DNA of 64,000 nucleotides, from the NCBI GenBank assembly GCA_963764805.1, contig CAVXUB010000001.1, positions 248,001 through 312,000 of the forward strand, read 5' to 3'. Source of the stretch: CAVXUB01 sp963764805 (GTDB lineage: Bacteria > Actinomycetota > Acidimicrobiia > Acidimicrobiales > Bog-793). Below, piece after piece: positions 1 through 9,559 of this stretch (position 1 is the first letter of the stretch; every line of letters starts with the position of its first letter). The position numbers and the translations under genes are program-made. The notes under the pieces are model-generated. The model worked only from the letters and a program-made list of their open reading frames with translations. It did no database searches and was not told the origin of the DNA.

Positions 1-205
1 CGGTGCCCCTGACCCCGTCCGAGTAGTCGTTGGCGTAGTTGGTCCCGACCTGGATGGCGAGGGACACGACGAGCGCCAGAGCCGCCCGCCACCAGACCAC
101 CCGACCCTCGGCGTGTGCCACGGCGGTGCCGACCAGCACCGGCACCAGCGCTGCGGGCAGGGTGCGAGGGCGTGCTCCGGCAAGCCACTGCGCTGGCGTG
201 GTCAA
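1..205 (-). CDS. menA: 1,4-dihydroxy-2-naphthoate polyprenyltransferase, N-terminal part
   Basis: Partial gene leaving the window at its left edge; only the first 68 residues are visible. The protein prenylates 1,4-dihydroxy-2-naphthoate in the membrane to give demethylmenaquinone. The visible part shows 'ARPRTLPAALVPVLVG' followed by a hydrophobic helix and 'QVGTNYANDYSDGVRGT', whose NDxxD-type motif binds the Mg-diphosphate of the prenyl donor and is diagnostic of UbiA-family MenA. The TTG start at 205 is chosen because AGGAG lies about 4 bases upstream. It diverges from menE, which acts earlier in the same pathway. Confidence 0.85.
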   Translation of the reverse strand, partial: MTTPAQWLAGARPRTLPAALVPVLVGTAVAHAEGRVVWWRAALALVVSLAIQVGTNYANDYSDGVRGT

Positions 206-265
206 ATCGCTCCTAGGGTTGGAGGGGCGCCGGCGGGCGGCCGGAGGGGTCCTACGCTATCTGCC

Positions 266-1387
266 GTGCACCGTCTCGTGGCCCTGGCGATGCCGGGCGG
301 CGATGCCTTCGTCAAGGAGCTGACGGACTGCTGGGAGGCCGGCGATGCCGCGTTCCCCCTCGATCTGCGGTTGCCGGCGCCCGCCAGGCAGCGACTGCTC
401 GATGCCTTCGCGCCGCAGGTGCTCGTCGGGCCTGATGGCGATCGGGTGCAGCTCCGGGGCGGCCGCCCTGTAGAGGATGGGGATGCCCTCGTCGTCGCGA
501 CCAGTGGGACCACCGGCGAGCCGAAGGGCGCCGTGCTGACGCACCGCGCGGTTGCCGCCTCTGCTATCGCCACCAGCTCGCGGCTCGGCGTCGACCCTTC
601 GGGGGACCGCTGGTACGCATGCCTGCCGTTGGCGCACATCGGGGGGCTGGCGGTCGTGACACGCTCGCTCCTGACCGGCACTCCTGTCGACGTGGCGGCG
701 TCGTTCGACGTCGAGGCTGCCACCGCTGCCGCCAGGAACGGCGCCACCCTCGTCTCGCTGGTCGCCACTGCGCTGAGGCGACTCGGCGAGGCCGGCGCCT
801 CGGCATGGCGCAAGATCGTCCTCGGCGGAGCCGCTCCACCCGAGCTGATCCCCCCCAACACCGTCGTCACGTGGGGCATGACCGAGACCGGCAGCGGAGT
901 GGTCTACGACGGGACCCCCCTCGAGGGCGTGGAACTGCGGACCTCCGGCGCGAGCGAGCTCGAGGTTCGTGGCCCGATGCTCCTGCGCTCCTACCGCGAC
1001 GGCGGCAACCCGTTCCTCGCCGGTGGGTGGTTTCCCACGGGAGATGCCGCCGAGCTCGCAGAGGACGGCACGCTCCACCTCCGCGGGCGCTTGAAGGACG
1101 TGATCATCTCCGGCGGCGAGAACGTATGGCCTGCCGAGGTCGAGAAGAGCCTCACGCGCCACCCGTCAGTGGCCGAGGCTCTCGTCTCTGGAACGCCGGA
1201 TCCCGAATGGGGCGAGACGGTGGTGGCATCGATCGTGCCGGCCGGCGACATCGCCCCCACGCTCGACGAGTTGCGTGAGCACGTGAAGGCGCACCTCGGG
1301 CCGTGGGCAGCCCCCCGGGAGCTGAGGATCGTCGCCTCCTTGCCGCGCACCCCGAGCGGGAAGTTGCTGCGCCGGCGCGACCCGTAG
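266..1387 (+). CDS. menE: o-succinylbenzoate-CoA ligase (acyl-CoA synthetase family)
   Basis: AMP-forming ligase that activates o-succinylbenzoate with CoA in menaquinone synthesis. With the GTG start at 266 the protein has 373 residues, short for the superfamily but usual for actinobacterial MenE. Visible motifs are the P-loop 'ATSGTTGEPKGA' near residues 78-89, the 'WGMTETG' adenine-binding motif, 'FPTGD' and 'GRLKDVIISGGENVWPAEVE', and the C-terminal 'RTPSGKLLRR' with the catalytic lysine. The reading frame is open to 113, but that part resembles no ligase; ATG 290 is an alternative start. The divergent menA neighbour supports the pathway; substrate specificity is inferred. Confidence 0.8.
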   Translation: MHRLVALAMPGGDAFVKELTDCWEAGDAAFPLDLRLPAPARQRLLDAFAPQVLVGPDGDRVQLRGGRPVEDGDALVVATSGTTGEPKGAVLTHRAVAASAIATSSRLGVDPSGDRWYACLPLAHIGGLAVVTRSLLTGTPVDVAASFDVEAATAAARNGATLVSLVATALRRLGEAGASAWRKIVLGGAAPPELIPPNTVVTWGMTETGSGVVYDGTPLEGVELRTSGASELEVRGPMLLRSYRDGGNPFLAGGWFPTGDAAELAEDGTLHLRGRLKDVIISGGENVWPAEVEKSLTRHPSVAEALVSGTPDPEWGETVVASIVPAGDIAPTLDELREHVKAHLGPWAAPRELRIVASLPRTPSGKLLRRRDP

Positions 1388-1397
1388 GCTGCTGGCG

Positions 1398-3446
1398 GTG
1401 AACCGACTGGCACACGAGACCTCGCCCTATCTCCGCCAGCACCGCGACAACCCTGTCGACTGGTACCCCTGGGGGGACGAGGCGTGGGACGAGGCGAGGG
1501 ACTCCGATCGGCCGGTCATGGTGTCGATCGGATATTCGGCGTGCCACTGGTGCCACGTGATGGCGCACGAATCGTTCGAGGATCCTGCCGTCGCCGAGCT
1601 CCTCAACGAGGGCTTCGTGAGCATCAAGGTCGACCGGGAGGAGCGTCCCGATGTCGACTCGGTGTACATGGAGGCCGTGCAGGCGATGACCGGGGCCGGT
1701 GGATGGCCGATGACGGTCTTCTGCGCGCCCGACCGCAGGCCGTTCTTCGCCGGGACCTACTTCCCGTCGGACCCGAGACGCGGGCGCCCGACCTTCAGCG
1801 AGCTGCTCGAGGCGATCAAAGAGGCGTGGAACGGACGCCGCCAGGACGTGCTGGCGCAGGCTTCCAGCCTCACCAGGGCCCTCGAGTCTCGGCTCTCGCT
1901 CGCCACCGGCGCCAGCCCCGAGGGCAGTGTCGAGGCGGGGATCTCGGGGATGGCGGAGAGCCTCCGCGGCGATGCCGAGAGAGCCGGAGCCATCGTCCGC
2001 AACGCGGTCGACCGGGTCGAGGAGATGCACGACGTCGAGCACGGGGGGTTCGGCGATGCCCCCAAGTTCCCGCAGGCCCCACTGCTCGAGCTCCTTGTGC
2101 GGGCGAAGGTGGGGGGAATCGGCGAGGATCCCCTTGGCGCCGTGGAGCGGAGCCTGGCGGCGATGGCGGCGGGGGGGATATACGACCATATGGGGGGAGG
2201 TTTCGCCCGCTACAGCGTCGATCGCGCCTGGCAGGTCCCGCACTTCGAGAAGATGCTCTACGACCAGGCATCCCTTCTTCGCCTCTACCTGCACGCCTGG
2301 CAGCTGACCGGTGACGATCGGTGGCTGCAGGTCGTCGAGGAGACGGCGACCTACGTGCTGCGGGACCTGCGACAGGAAGGAGGCGGGATCCACTCCGCCG
2401 AGGACGCCGACTCGGAGGGTGAAGAGGGGCGGTTCTACCTCTGGACCGAGGCGGAGTTTCGCGATCTGCTCGGCGACGGGTGGCAGGAAGCCGCCTCGTG
2501 GTACGGAGTGACACCCGACGGGAACTTCGAGGGCCGCTCGATACTCCACCGGCCGCCCGGGGCGCCGCTGCGCCGCCCTGAGGGCATCGAACAGGCGCGG
2601 TCTCGTCTCGAACAGGCGCGGTCGACGCGGGTGCGTCCCGGCCGCGACGACAAGATCCTCACGGAGTGGAACGCGATGTGGTGCTCGGCGCTGGCAGAGG
2701 CGGCGGCCGCCACCGGACACGAGGATTGGGCGTCGGCGGCGAGCGAGACCGCCCACATGCTGCTCTCCGAGCTGCGCCGCCCGGACGGCCGCTGGATGCG
2801 GTCCTGGCAAGGCGGACGGGCCGCACATCTTGCGTATGCGGCCGACTACGCATGGCTGCTCGACGCCTTCACGAGGATGGCCGAGCTCGAGGGCAGATCG
2901 AGCTGGCTGGACGAAGCGGAGCGCCTTGCGGGAGACCTCTTCGCACTCTTCGCCGACGACGGGGGGACGGTCCTCTACACCACCGGCAGGGACGCGGAGA
3001 AGTTGATCGTCCGTCCCCGAGATGTCTATGACGGGGTCATCCCCGCGGCGACCTCCGTCGCCGCAGTCGCCCTCTGCAGGTTGTCGGGACTCACCGGCCA
3101 CGAGATCTACGCCGACCGTGCCGCCTCCCTCGTGTCCGGATGCATGACGCTGCTCGAGCGTGCCCCGAGCGCTGTGCCACACCTCTGCTGGGCCGTCGAG
3201 ATCTTGGGGATGGGCAGCGTCGAGGTCGTGGTGGCGGGCGAGCGGCCCGATCTGCTGGCGCAGGCGCGGCGCGAGCTGTTGCCACGGGCAGCGATCGCCT
3301 GGGGCGAACGGCGCCGCTCGCCGATCTGGGAGGGTCGGGAGGACGGTGCCGCCTACGTCTGCCGGGGCTCGGTCTGCCTCGCTCCCTGCGCCACCCCCGA
3401 GCAGCTTCGGACTGCCCTGCGGATGACGGCGGGTGCCCCGAGGTGA
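1398..3446 (+). CDS. DUF255 thioredoxin-fold protein (YyaL/SSP411 family)
   Basis: A 682-residue protein matching the thioredoxin-domain/DUF255 family, the usual full length. The N-terminal thioredoxin-like domain opens with 'NRLAHETSPYLRQH' and 'NPVDWYPWG', typical of the family, and carries the CxxC 'SACHWCHVM' at residues 49-52. 'REERPDVDSVYM' and 'GGWPMTVF' are further signature stretches. The rest resembles an (alpha/alpha)6 barrel of the N-acylglucosamine 2-epimerase type. The family has no settled biochemical role. The GTG start lies 10 bases after menE, so co-transcription is likely. Confidence 0.85.
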   Translation: MNRLAHETSPYLRQHRDNPVDWYPWGDEAWDEARDSDRPVMVSIGYSACHWCHVMAHESFEDPAVAELLNEGFVSIKVDREERPDVDSVYMEAVQAMTGAGGWPMTVFCAPDRRPFFAGTYFPSDPRRGRPTFSELLEAIKEAWNGRRQDVLAQASSLTRALESRLSLATGASPEGSVEAGISGMAESLRGDAERAGAIVRNAVDRVEEMHDVEHGGFGDAPKFPQAPLLELLVRAKVGGIGEDPLGAVERSLAAMAAGGIYDHMGGGFARYSVDRAWQVPHFEKMLYDQASLLRLYLHAWQLTGDDRWLQVVEETATYVLRDLRQEGGGIHSAEDADSEGEEGRFYLWTEAEFRDLLGDGWQEAASWYGVTPDGNFEGRSILHRPPGAPLRRPEGIEQARSRLEQARSTRVRPGRDDKILTEWNAMWCSALAEAAAATGHEDWASAASETAHMLLSELRRPDGRWMRSWQGGRAAHLAYAADYAWLLDAFTRMAELEGRSSWLDEAERLAGDLFALFADDGGTVLYTTGRDAEKLIVRPRDVYDGVIPAATSVAAVALCRLSGLTGHEIYADRAASLVSGCMTLLERAPSAVPHLCWAVEILGMGSVEVVVAGERPDLLAQARRELLPRAAIAWGERRRSPIWEGREDGAAYVCRGSVCLAPCATPEQLRTALRMTAGAPR

Positions 3447-4147
3447 AGGTGAAGAGGTCGGCGATCACAAGCTGCCGCAAGATCGTGCCGGGCACGATCC
3501 GCCTCTACCGCCCTGGTGAAAGTCTCTCCTGCATGGTGCTGGCGGACGGTCCGGCTGAATGGGCGGGGGTCGATCTCGCCAGCGGAGCGCTCGTGCGTGC
3601 ACGAGCCGGCGGGCTCCCGGACGACGGGGGCGGCCGGCTTCTCGACGTTGTCGAGGTCACGCTCGGCGACGACCGGGAGCCTCCCGATCCGTGCCGCCCG
3701 GAGGCGATCTCGGTAGTCGGCTCTGCCCGGGTTCTCGGCCGGCTGAGGGCACGACAGGCGCGGCGGATGCTGGACGAGCTGCTCAGCGAGCGTCAGAAGT
3801 CCGAGTCGCAGCCGCTCCTCGGCGTCGTCGGACCGTCCGCCGCTTACGGGGACATGGACGGTAGTTCTCCCTCGCTCGAGCTCGTGAGGCCGAGCAAAGG
3901 TCCTGAGCTGGTCGCCGCAGGCGGCTCCGTGTGGTGCACCTTCACGCTCGGCGGCGCCAACGAGCGGCTGCCCGTGCTCGACAGGCGGGCAGCCTCCGTC
4001 GCCAACGCGCTGGCAGGTACCGTCCTGACCCGGGCCGGCACCGCCGCGATGCTCGAGTTCGAGCCCCAGTACATGCTGGTCGGCTTCGTGCCGCCGCGGA
4101 GCACGCACACTCCGAAGGCGGTGCTGTCGATGATCCCCCGGCCCTGA
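3443..4147 (+). CDS. hypothetical protein
   Basis: Protein of 234 residues that I do not recognise. The GTG start overlaps the stop of the DUF255 gene (GTGA), so it is translationally coupled to it; the frame is open further upstream but there it runs inside the preceding gene. It is soluble, without signal peptide or membrane segment. Residue 1-30 contains 'VPGTIRLYRPGE', and the middle is rich in Arg ('RLRARQARRM'). The C-terminal third ('GGSVWCTFTLGGANERLPVLD') looks like a compact beta-rich domain. No function can be assigned. Confidence 0.6.
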   Translation: MKVKRSAITSCRKIVPGTIRLYRPGESLSCMVLADGPAEWAGVDLASGALVRARAGGLPDDGGGRLLDVVEVTLGDDREPPDPCRPEAISVVGSARVLGRLRARQARRMLDELLSERQKSESQPLLGVVGPSAAYGDMDGSSPSLELVRPSKGPELVAAGGSVWCTFTLGGANERLPVLDRRAASVANALAGTVLTRAGTAAMLEFEPQYMLVGFVPPRSTHTPKAVLSMIPRP

Positions 4148-4240
4148 GGCGAGCGGCGGCCGAGAGGGCCGTCCCCGAGCAGTGGCCAGCAGGTAGCAGC
4201 CGGATCTGCAGCGAAGTGCAGGGGCCGGATCAGCCGCCGC

Positions 4241-4921
4241 TCAGCGAGGCAGTGCGTGAGCGGCGAGATCCTCTGCCATCGCCCACCCGAAGGCCACCAG
4301 TGTGTCGTGGCGCGTCACGTCGAGCTCGGCGAAGAACTCCTCGAACTGGGGGGCCACCTTGGCGGGCTTACGCGGCGCGAAATGCAGGGCGCCGCATGGA
4401 TCGCCGTCGCCGCCGAGCACGAAGGTGCGATCGTCCAGCTGGCCTTCGGCGCCGAAACGCTTCGCCAGCCGCCGACCCCACGCCCGCTCCTCGCCCGAGG
4501 CCTTGTGATCCGCCCGCGGCACGATGTCCTGCAGGCCGCCGAAGGCCCGGAAAGCTGACGGATCCGCGAACCGCGTTCCCACCAGCACATCTTCGTCCGG
4601 GAACGCCAGCAGAGCGCGGCGGTAGAGGTCACCCATCACGGCCTTCAACGCCGGCTCGCCGGCACCCGTGCGGACGAAGGCAGCGACCCCGACGAGCAGC
4701 GACGGCGTGCCGCCGATCCTCTCCAGAGTGCTGAGGGCGAAGCCACGAAGCTTGTTGCCCTCCTGCGCGCGGGTCACGAGCACCCAGTCCTCGCGTTGCT
4801 TGGACAGGAAGCCGACCTCGTAAGCGCAGACGCCGTCTGTGCAGATGTCGGCCATCTCTGCCAGCTCGGCATCGGCCAGAGCCGTGCAGTCCTTCGTTGC
4901 GACCTCGATGGCCATGCTCAT
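4241..4921 (-). CDS. hypothetical protein, possibly acyltransferase-like
   Basis: Protein of 226 residues, not assigned to a family with confidence. The ATG at 4921 is chosen because AGGAG lies 12 bases upstream; a second ATG is two codons later. The central part ('EDWVLVTRAQEGNKLRGFAL' through 'SLLVGVAAFVR') alternates strands and a helix in a way seen in GNAT-like folds, and a following helix 'ALKAVMGDLYRRALLAF' would fit, but no acetyl-CoA loop is clear. It is convergent with the preceding gene and lies downstream of dnaE on the same strand, separated by about 250 bases. Confidence 0.55.
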   Translation of the reverse strand: MSMAIEVATKDCTALADAELAEMADICTDGVCAYEVGFLSKQREDWVLVTRAQEGNKLRGFALSTLERIGGTPSLLVGVAAFVRTGAGEPALKAVMGDLYRRALLAFPDEDVLVGTRFADPSAFRAFGGLQDIVPRADHKASGEERAWGRRLAKRFGAEGQLDDRTFVLGGDGDPCGALHFAPRKPAKVAPQFEEFFAELDVTRHDTLVAFGWAMAEDLAAHALPR

Positions 4922-5173
4922 CGTCGTGTCGTGCTCCTGTACGTCGGTCAGCGTTGGGCCGCCACTACCGGCGGACCCGCGCCACGCGGGACCCGGCGGT
5001 GTGCCGGCTTTCCGATCGCTCCCGACCGTCCACCCCGCGGATCTGAGAGCCATCCCAGTTTACGGGAATCCGAACAGGTGGTGCCACGCCGCTTCTCGGG
5101 CGTCCCTCAGGGAGGCCCGGGCGCTACTGCCGTCAGGGCGCCGGGGTCACCGCGCCGCGTGCCAATGGCGGCG

Positions 5174-8100
5174 TCAGCGGGCGACAGCGCCGGCGCCCAG
5201 CAGCTCCTTGAGGGCGCCGACCAGGCCGCCGCTCAGCTCGACCTTGTAATCCGCAGGCAGGCGCAGCAGCTTGGCCCCCAGCCGGAGGTGGACCGTGGAG
5301 TGCCCGGGGTGCTCGCTCAGGAGCTCCTTCAGCCTCGTCACCACCGAGTCGGTGAGGCTCCCGATGGGCACCGTCACCTCGAGCGGCGGATTGCTCTCGA
5401 TGCGGGGGATCTCGGGACGGCGGACCTCCATCGCCACCAGTTTGGGCTGGTCGTCGCGCAGGTCGAGGCGGGCCCTGACGCAGACGATGGCGTCGTCCTC
5501 CAGCAGGGGGCCGTACTCGCGCATGGTCTTGGGGAATACGAACACCTCGATCGCCGAGTCGAGGTCCTCCAGGACGAAGCTCGCCATCAACTCGCCGCGT
5601 TTGGTGTAGCGGCGCGTGAGGGCGGTCACGACGCCCACTACTGTGCGCACCTCGCCCCCGCTCCACCCACCCTCCGAGGAGGCGGGCCCGGTGGCGGCCT
5701 CGAGGAGGTCGCGTATCGAGGCGTCGCTCAGCCGGCTCAGCACCCTCTCCAGGCCCATCAGCGGGTGGTCGCTGACGTAGAGGCCGAGCATCTCCTTCTC
5801 CATCGCCAACTTCTCGGCCTTGTCGAACTCCACGTCGGGGATCGGCACGCATGCATCGTCGAAGGCGCCGCCGGGTCCGGTGGCGGCTTCGGTGGCCGCC
5901 GGCTCGAGCAGCGAGAAGAGCGTGGTGATCCCGAGCTCCTCCTCCCGCCGCCTGCTCACGAAACGATCGATCACCTCCTCGAACACCAGGCACAAGCCCT
6001 TGCGCGGATGACCGAGCGAATCGAAGGCTCCCGACTTCACCAGCGACTCGATCGTCCTCTTGTTGAGAACGCTCGGCTCCACCCGCTTGCAGAAGTCGTA
6101 GAAGGAGGTGAAGGGTCCGTTGGCCTCCCGCTCCGACACGACCTGCGCCACCAGTCCCTCGCCGACGTTGCGGACGGCCGAGAGGCCGAAGACGATCGAC
6201 CCGGGACCTTTCGAGCCGCCGCGGCTGGCGGTGAAGTCCGACTGCGAGCGGTTGATGTCGGGGACGAGGACCTCGATCCCCATCGTCCTGCACTCGGCCA
6301 GGTAGACCGCCGTGCGGTCCTTGTCGTCCTTCACCGACGTGAGCAGCGCCGCCAGGTACTCCACGGGGTGGTTCGCCTTCAGCCAGGCGGTCTGGTAGGC
6401 GACGAGCCCGTAGCCGTAGGAATGGGACTTGCCAAAGGCGTAGTCGGCGAACGGCTCGATGATGTCGAACAGGTCCGTCCCCAGCTTCTCGCCGTAGCCC
6501 TGCTCGAGGCACCCGGCCACGAACTTCTCGCGCTGCTCGGCGATCAGGCTGCGGATCTTCTTCCCGCAGGCCTTGCGAAGGTTGTCCGCCTCCTCGAGGG
6601 TGAAGCCGGCGAACTTCTGCGCCACTCGCATCACCGACTCCTGGTAGAGCATCAGGCCGTAGGTGTCGCCCAGGATCTCCTCCATCTCCGGGTGGGCGTA
6701 GCGGATGGGCTTGCGGCCGTTCTTCAGGTCGGGGAAGTCGCGGTGCATGTTGGCCGCCATCGGGCCCGGGCGGTAGAGAGCCACGAGGGCGGCGACGTCG
6801 TCGAAGGAGGTCGGGGCCAACGACCGCAGGGTCGCCCGCATCGCAGCCCCCTCCAGCTGGAAGACTCCGATCGACTCGGCGCGCCGCAGCATTGCGAGCG
6901 TGCGCTCGTCGTCGAGGGGGACGGCGTCGATGTCCGGCCGGATGCCTGTCTCGGCCTCGATCAGGTCGAGTGCACGCTCCATGACCGAGAGGTTCCGCAG
7001 CCCGAGGAAGTCCATCTTCAGCAGGCCGAGATCCTCCACTCCGTGCATCTCGTACTGCGTGACGACGGGGGCGAGGGCGGGGTCTGCCCCGGGATCGGGC
7101 TTGCGTTGGATCGGAAGGTACTCGGTCAGCGCTTCGTTGCTGATGACGACCGCCGCGGCGTGGATCCCGTCCTGGCGGCGCAGGCCCTCCAGGCCGCGGG
7201 CGACGTCGATGACCCGTCGGGCGTCGGCGTCGTCCTCGTACATCTGGCGGAGCTCGGCGGCCGCTGCGTAGCCGTCCTCGTGTCCTTCCTGCTTCTCGAG
7301 ACAGGCGCTGAGCGGCGTGTCGCGTCCCATCACGAGCGGCGGCATGGCCTTGGCGATCCTGTCGCCGAGGATGTACGGGTAGCCGAGGACGCGTGCTGCG
7401 TCGCGCACCGCGGCCCTGGCCTTGATCGTGGAGAAGGTCACGATCTGGGCGACGTGGTCCCAGCCGTAGCGCTCGGTGGCGTAGCGGATCATCTCGCCGC
7501 GGTAGCGCTCATCGAAGTCCATGTCGATGTCCGGCATCTGCTTGCGGCCGGGGTTCAGGAAGCGCTCGAAGATGAGCCCGTAGCGGATGGGGTCGAGGTC
7601 GACGATCCGGAGGCAGTAGGCGACGGCGCAGCCGGCAGCAGAGCCGCGACCCGGCCCGACCCGGATCCCCTGCTGGCGGGCGTGGCGGATGAGGTCCCAG
7701 ACGACGAGGAAGTACGCCGGGAAGCCCATCTCGGCGATCACCGAGAGCTCGTAGTCGAGGCGCCGGCGAACCTCTTCGGGTAGCGGATCCCCGTAACGCT
7801 CCGCCGCCCCGGCATAGGTCAGGCAGCGCAGGTAGGAGGCCGCCGATTCGTCGTAGCTGCGACTCTGGAACTCGGCGGGCACCGGGAAGCGGGGCAGCTC
7901 GACCCGCCCGAACTCGATCTCGACCTGCGCACGCTCGGCGACCCAGAGCGTGTTGTCACAGGCCTCAGGCAGCTGCGAGAAGAGCGAGCGCATCTCGGCC
8001 GCCGACTTCAGGTAATGCTCCTCGCCGTGAAACTTGAAGCGCTTCGGATCGTCGATCGTGGCGCCTGTCTGCACGCAGAGAAGAGCGTCGTGAGCTACGG

Positions 8101-8797
8101 CGTCGCCGCGGCGGCAGTAGTGGCCGTCGTTGGTGGCTAGCAGTGGGACGCCCAGCCGGCGGGCGATCGAGATCAGCTGCGGGTTCGTACGGTGCTGCTC
8201 GGCGATGCCGTGGTCCTGCAGCTCGACGAACAGGTTCTGCGGGCCGAAGATGTCCCGCAGCCTGGCGGCCGCCGCCAATGCCGCTTGTTCGTCGCCGGCC
8301 AGCAGCGCCTGGTTGACGACGCCGCCGAGGCACCCTGTGGTGGCGATGACCCCCTCGTGATGGCGCTCGAGCAGCTCCCAGTCGAGGCGGGGCTTGTAGT
8401 AGTACCCCTCCAGGTACGCCTCCGACGACAGCTTCATCAGGTTCCGGTAGCCCACCTTGTTCTCGGCGAGCAGGGTGAGGTGGTAGTAGAGCTTCTCGCC
8501 CTGCCCGGCGTCGCCTCCGGTGTCGTCGACCCTCCCCCGCCGGACCGGTCGGTCAAAGCGCGATGTCCCCGCCATGTAGGCCTCGATCCCGATGATGGGA
8601 GAGATCCCCTGCCTGCGGCACTCCTTGTAGAAGTCGAGGACGCCGTACATGTTCCCGTGGTCGGTGATCGCCAGCGCCGGCTGGCCGTCCTCGCGGACCA
8701 CTGCAACGGCCTCCCGGATGCGGGCCGCGCCGTCGAGCATCGAGAACTCGGTGTGGGTGTGCAGGTGGACGAACGAGTCGGCGCCCTGTCCAGCCAT
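5174..8797 (-). CDS. dnaE: DNA polymerase III subunit alpha
   Basis: Catalytic subunit of the replicative polymerase, 1207 residues, close to the family norm. The N-terminal PHP domain begins 'FVHLHTHTEFSMLDGAARI' about nine residues from the ATG. The palm domain has the catalytic aspartates in 'MPDIDMDFDERYR'; the fingers follow with 'GPGRGSAAGCAVAYCL' and 'YGYGLVAYQTAWLKANHP'. A helix-hairpin-helix region and a C-terminal OB fold ('VVGVVTALTRRYTKRGELMA') complete the usual order. The frame stays open upstream to 9157, but that stretch is Arg/Ser-rich and overlaps bpa, so ATG 8797 is preferred. The gene is intact over 3.6 kb, in contrast to the frameshifted genes later in the window. Confidence 0.96.
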   Translation of the reverse strand: MAGQGADSFVHLHTHTEFSMLDGAARIREAVAVVREDGQPALAITDHGNMYGVLDFYKECRRQGISPIIGIEAYMAGTSRFDRPVRRGRVDDTGGDAGQGEKLYYHLTLLAENKVGYRNLMKLSSEAYLEGYYYKPRLDWELLERHHEGVIATTGCLGGVVNQALLAGDEQAALAAAARLRDIFGPQNLFVELQDHGIAEQHRTNPQLISIARRLGVPLLATNDGHYCRRGDAVAHDALLCVQTGATIDDPKRFKFHGEEHYLKSAAEMRSLFSQLPEACDNTLWVAERAQVEIEFGRVELPRFPVPAEFQSRSYDESAASYLRCLTYAGAAERYGDPLPEEVRRRLDYELSVIAEMGFPAYFLVVWDLIRHARQQGIRVGPGRGSAAGCAVAYCLRIVDLDPIRYGLIFERFLNPGRKQMPDIDMDFDERYRGEMIRYATERYGWDHVAQIVTFSTIKARAAVRDAARVLGYPYILGDRIAKAMPPLVMGRDTPLSACLEKQEGHEDGYAAAAELRQMYEDDADARRVIDVARGLEGLRRQDGIHAAAVVISNEALTEYLPIQRKPDPGADPALAPVVTQYEMHGVEDLGLLKMDFLGLRNLSVMERALDLIEAETGIRPDIDAVPLDDERTLAMLRRAESIGVFQLEGAAMRATLRSLAPTSFDDVAALVALYRPGPMAANMHRDFPDLKNGRKPIRYAHPEMEEILGDTYGLMLYQESVMRVAQKFAGFTLEEADNLRKACGKKIRSLIAEQREKFVAGCLEQGYGEKLGTDLFDIIEPFADYAFGKSHSYGYGLVAYQTAWLKANHPVEYLAALLTSVKDDKDRTAVYLAECRTMGIEVLVPDINRSQSDFTASRGGSKGPGSIVFGLSAVRNVGEGLVAQVVSEREANGPFTSFYDFCKRVEPSVLNKRTIESLVKSGAFDSLGHPRKGLCLVFEEVIDRFVSRRREEELGITTLFSLLEPAATEAATGPGGAFDDACVPIPDVEFDKAEKLAMEKEMLGLYVSDHPLMGLERVLSRLSDASIRDLLEAATGPASSEGGWSGGEVRTVVGVVTALTRRYTKRGELMASFVLEDLDSAIEVFVFPKTMREYGPLLEDDAIVCVRARLDLRDDQPKLVAMEVRRPEIPRIESNPPLEVTVPIGSLTDSVVTRLKELLSEHPGHSTVHLRLGAKLLRLPADYKVELSGGLVGALKELLGAGAVAR

Positions 8798-8885
8798 CGA
8801 CCGCAAGATAATGCGCCCGAGAGCGCGGTCCCGCCATGCCCTTCTTGCTGCACTTACCTTGCTCGGCCCTGCCCCCCGCAGGCGG

Positions 8886-9419
8886 TCAGAGGTAGCCGGT
8901 CCCGCCTTGGGCTTGGGAGGGGTCGCCGCCGCGGGGCAGTCCCCGCTCGGCCCGCATCTCCTCCAGCTGGCCGCGAGCCGCCACCTGCTGGGCGAACAGG
9001 GTGGCTTGGATGCCATGGAACAGCCCCTCCAGCCAGCCGATGAGCTGGGCTTGAGCGACGCGCAGCTCTGACTCGCTCGGCGTGTCGGAGCCGAACGGGG
9101 GCGCCATCCGATCGAGCTCGGCAGCCAGCTCGGGTGACAACGTCCCGGCGAGCTCACGCACCGAGGTCTCGAAGACCTCCTTCAGCCTCGCCCTGCTCGC
9201 CTCGTCGAGCGGCGCGACACGCACCTCGTCGAGGAGCTGCTTGATCATCGAGCCGATCCGCATCACCTTCGCCGGCCGCTCGATGGCCTCGACGGGCGGC
9301 ATCTCCTGGCCCGGGCGCTCGCCGTCGCCGGCCGGCGCCGAGGGACCGGCGAGATCTAGATGCCTGAGAGCGTCAGAGTCGACGATCTCGACGTGGTGGG
9401 TCGGAGGGTTCTCGTCCAT
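8886..9419 (-). CDS. bpa: bacterial proteasome activator Bpa/PafE
   Basis: A 177-residue member of the DUF2587 proteasome-activator family, which in Mycobacterium forms a dodecameric ring that opens the 20S proteasome gate independently of ATP. The conserved core is plain: 'QPAKVMRIGSMIKQLL'-like segment at about residues 47-62, then 'DEVRVAPLDEASR', 'ELRVAQAQLIGWLEGLFHGI' and 'ALFAQQ'-type text. The C-terminus ends 'GGTGYL', matching the penultimate-tyrosine GQYL/HbYX-like motif that docks into proteasome alpha pockets. It implies that the organism has a proteasome. It lies 88 bases upstream of dnaE on the same strand. Confidence 0.93.
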   Translation of the reverse strand: MDENPPTHHVEIVDSDALRHLDLAGPSAPAGDGERPGQEMPPVEAIERPAKVMRIGSMIKQLLDEVRVAPLDEASRARLKEVFETSVRELAGTLSPELAAELDRMAPPFGSDTPSESELRVAQAQLIGWLEGLFHGIQATLFAQQVAARGQLEEMRAERGLPRGGDPSQAQGGTGYL

Positions 9420-9559
9420 GACGGCATTCTCCCGCGCCACCCGCCCCGGCACAGCACAGCCGGGAGCCGTGCATCATCGCGGCAGCCGCTGGTGCCCGAG
9501 GACTGCCGAGCGAGCACCGTCAGGCCCCCGCCGGGCACCGTCCGGCAACATGTGCGCCG

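Noticed and set aside
4796..7783. 995-residue open frame on the plus strand
   Set aside because: It is antisense to the intact dnaE gene; its His/Asp/Val/Leu-rich text without domains is what the complement of high-GC coding DNA gives.
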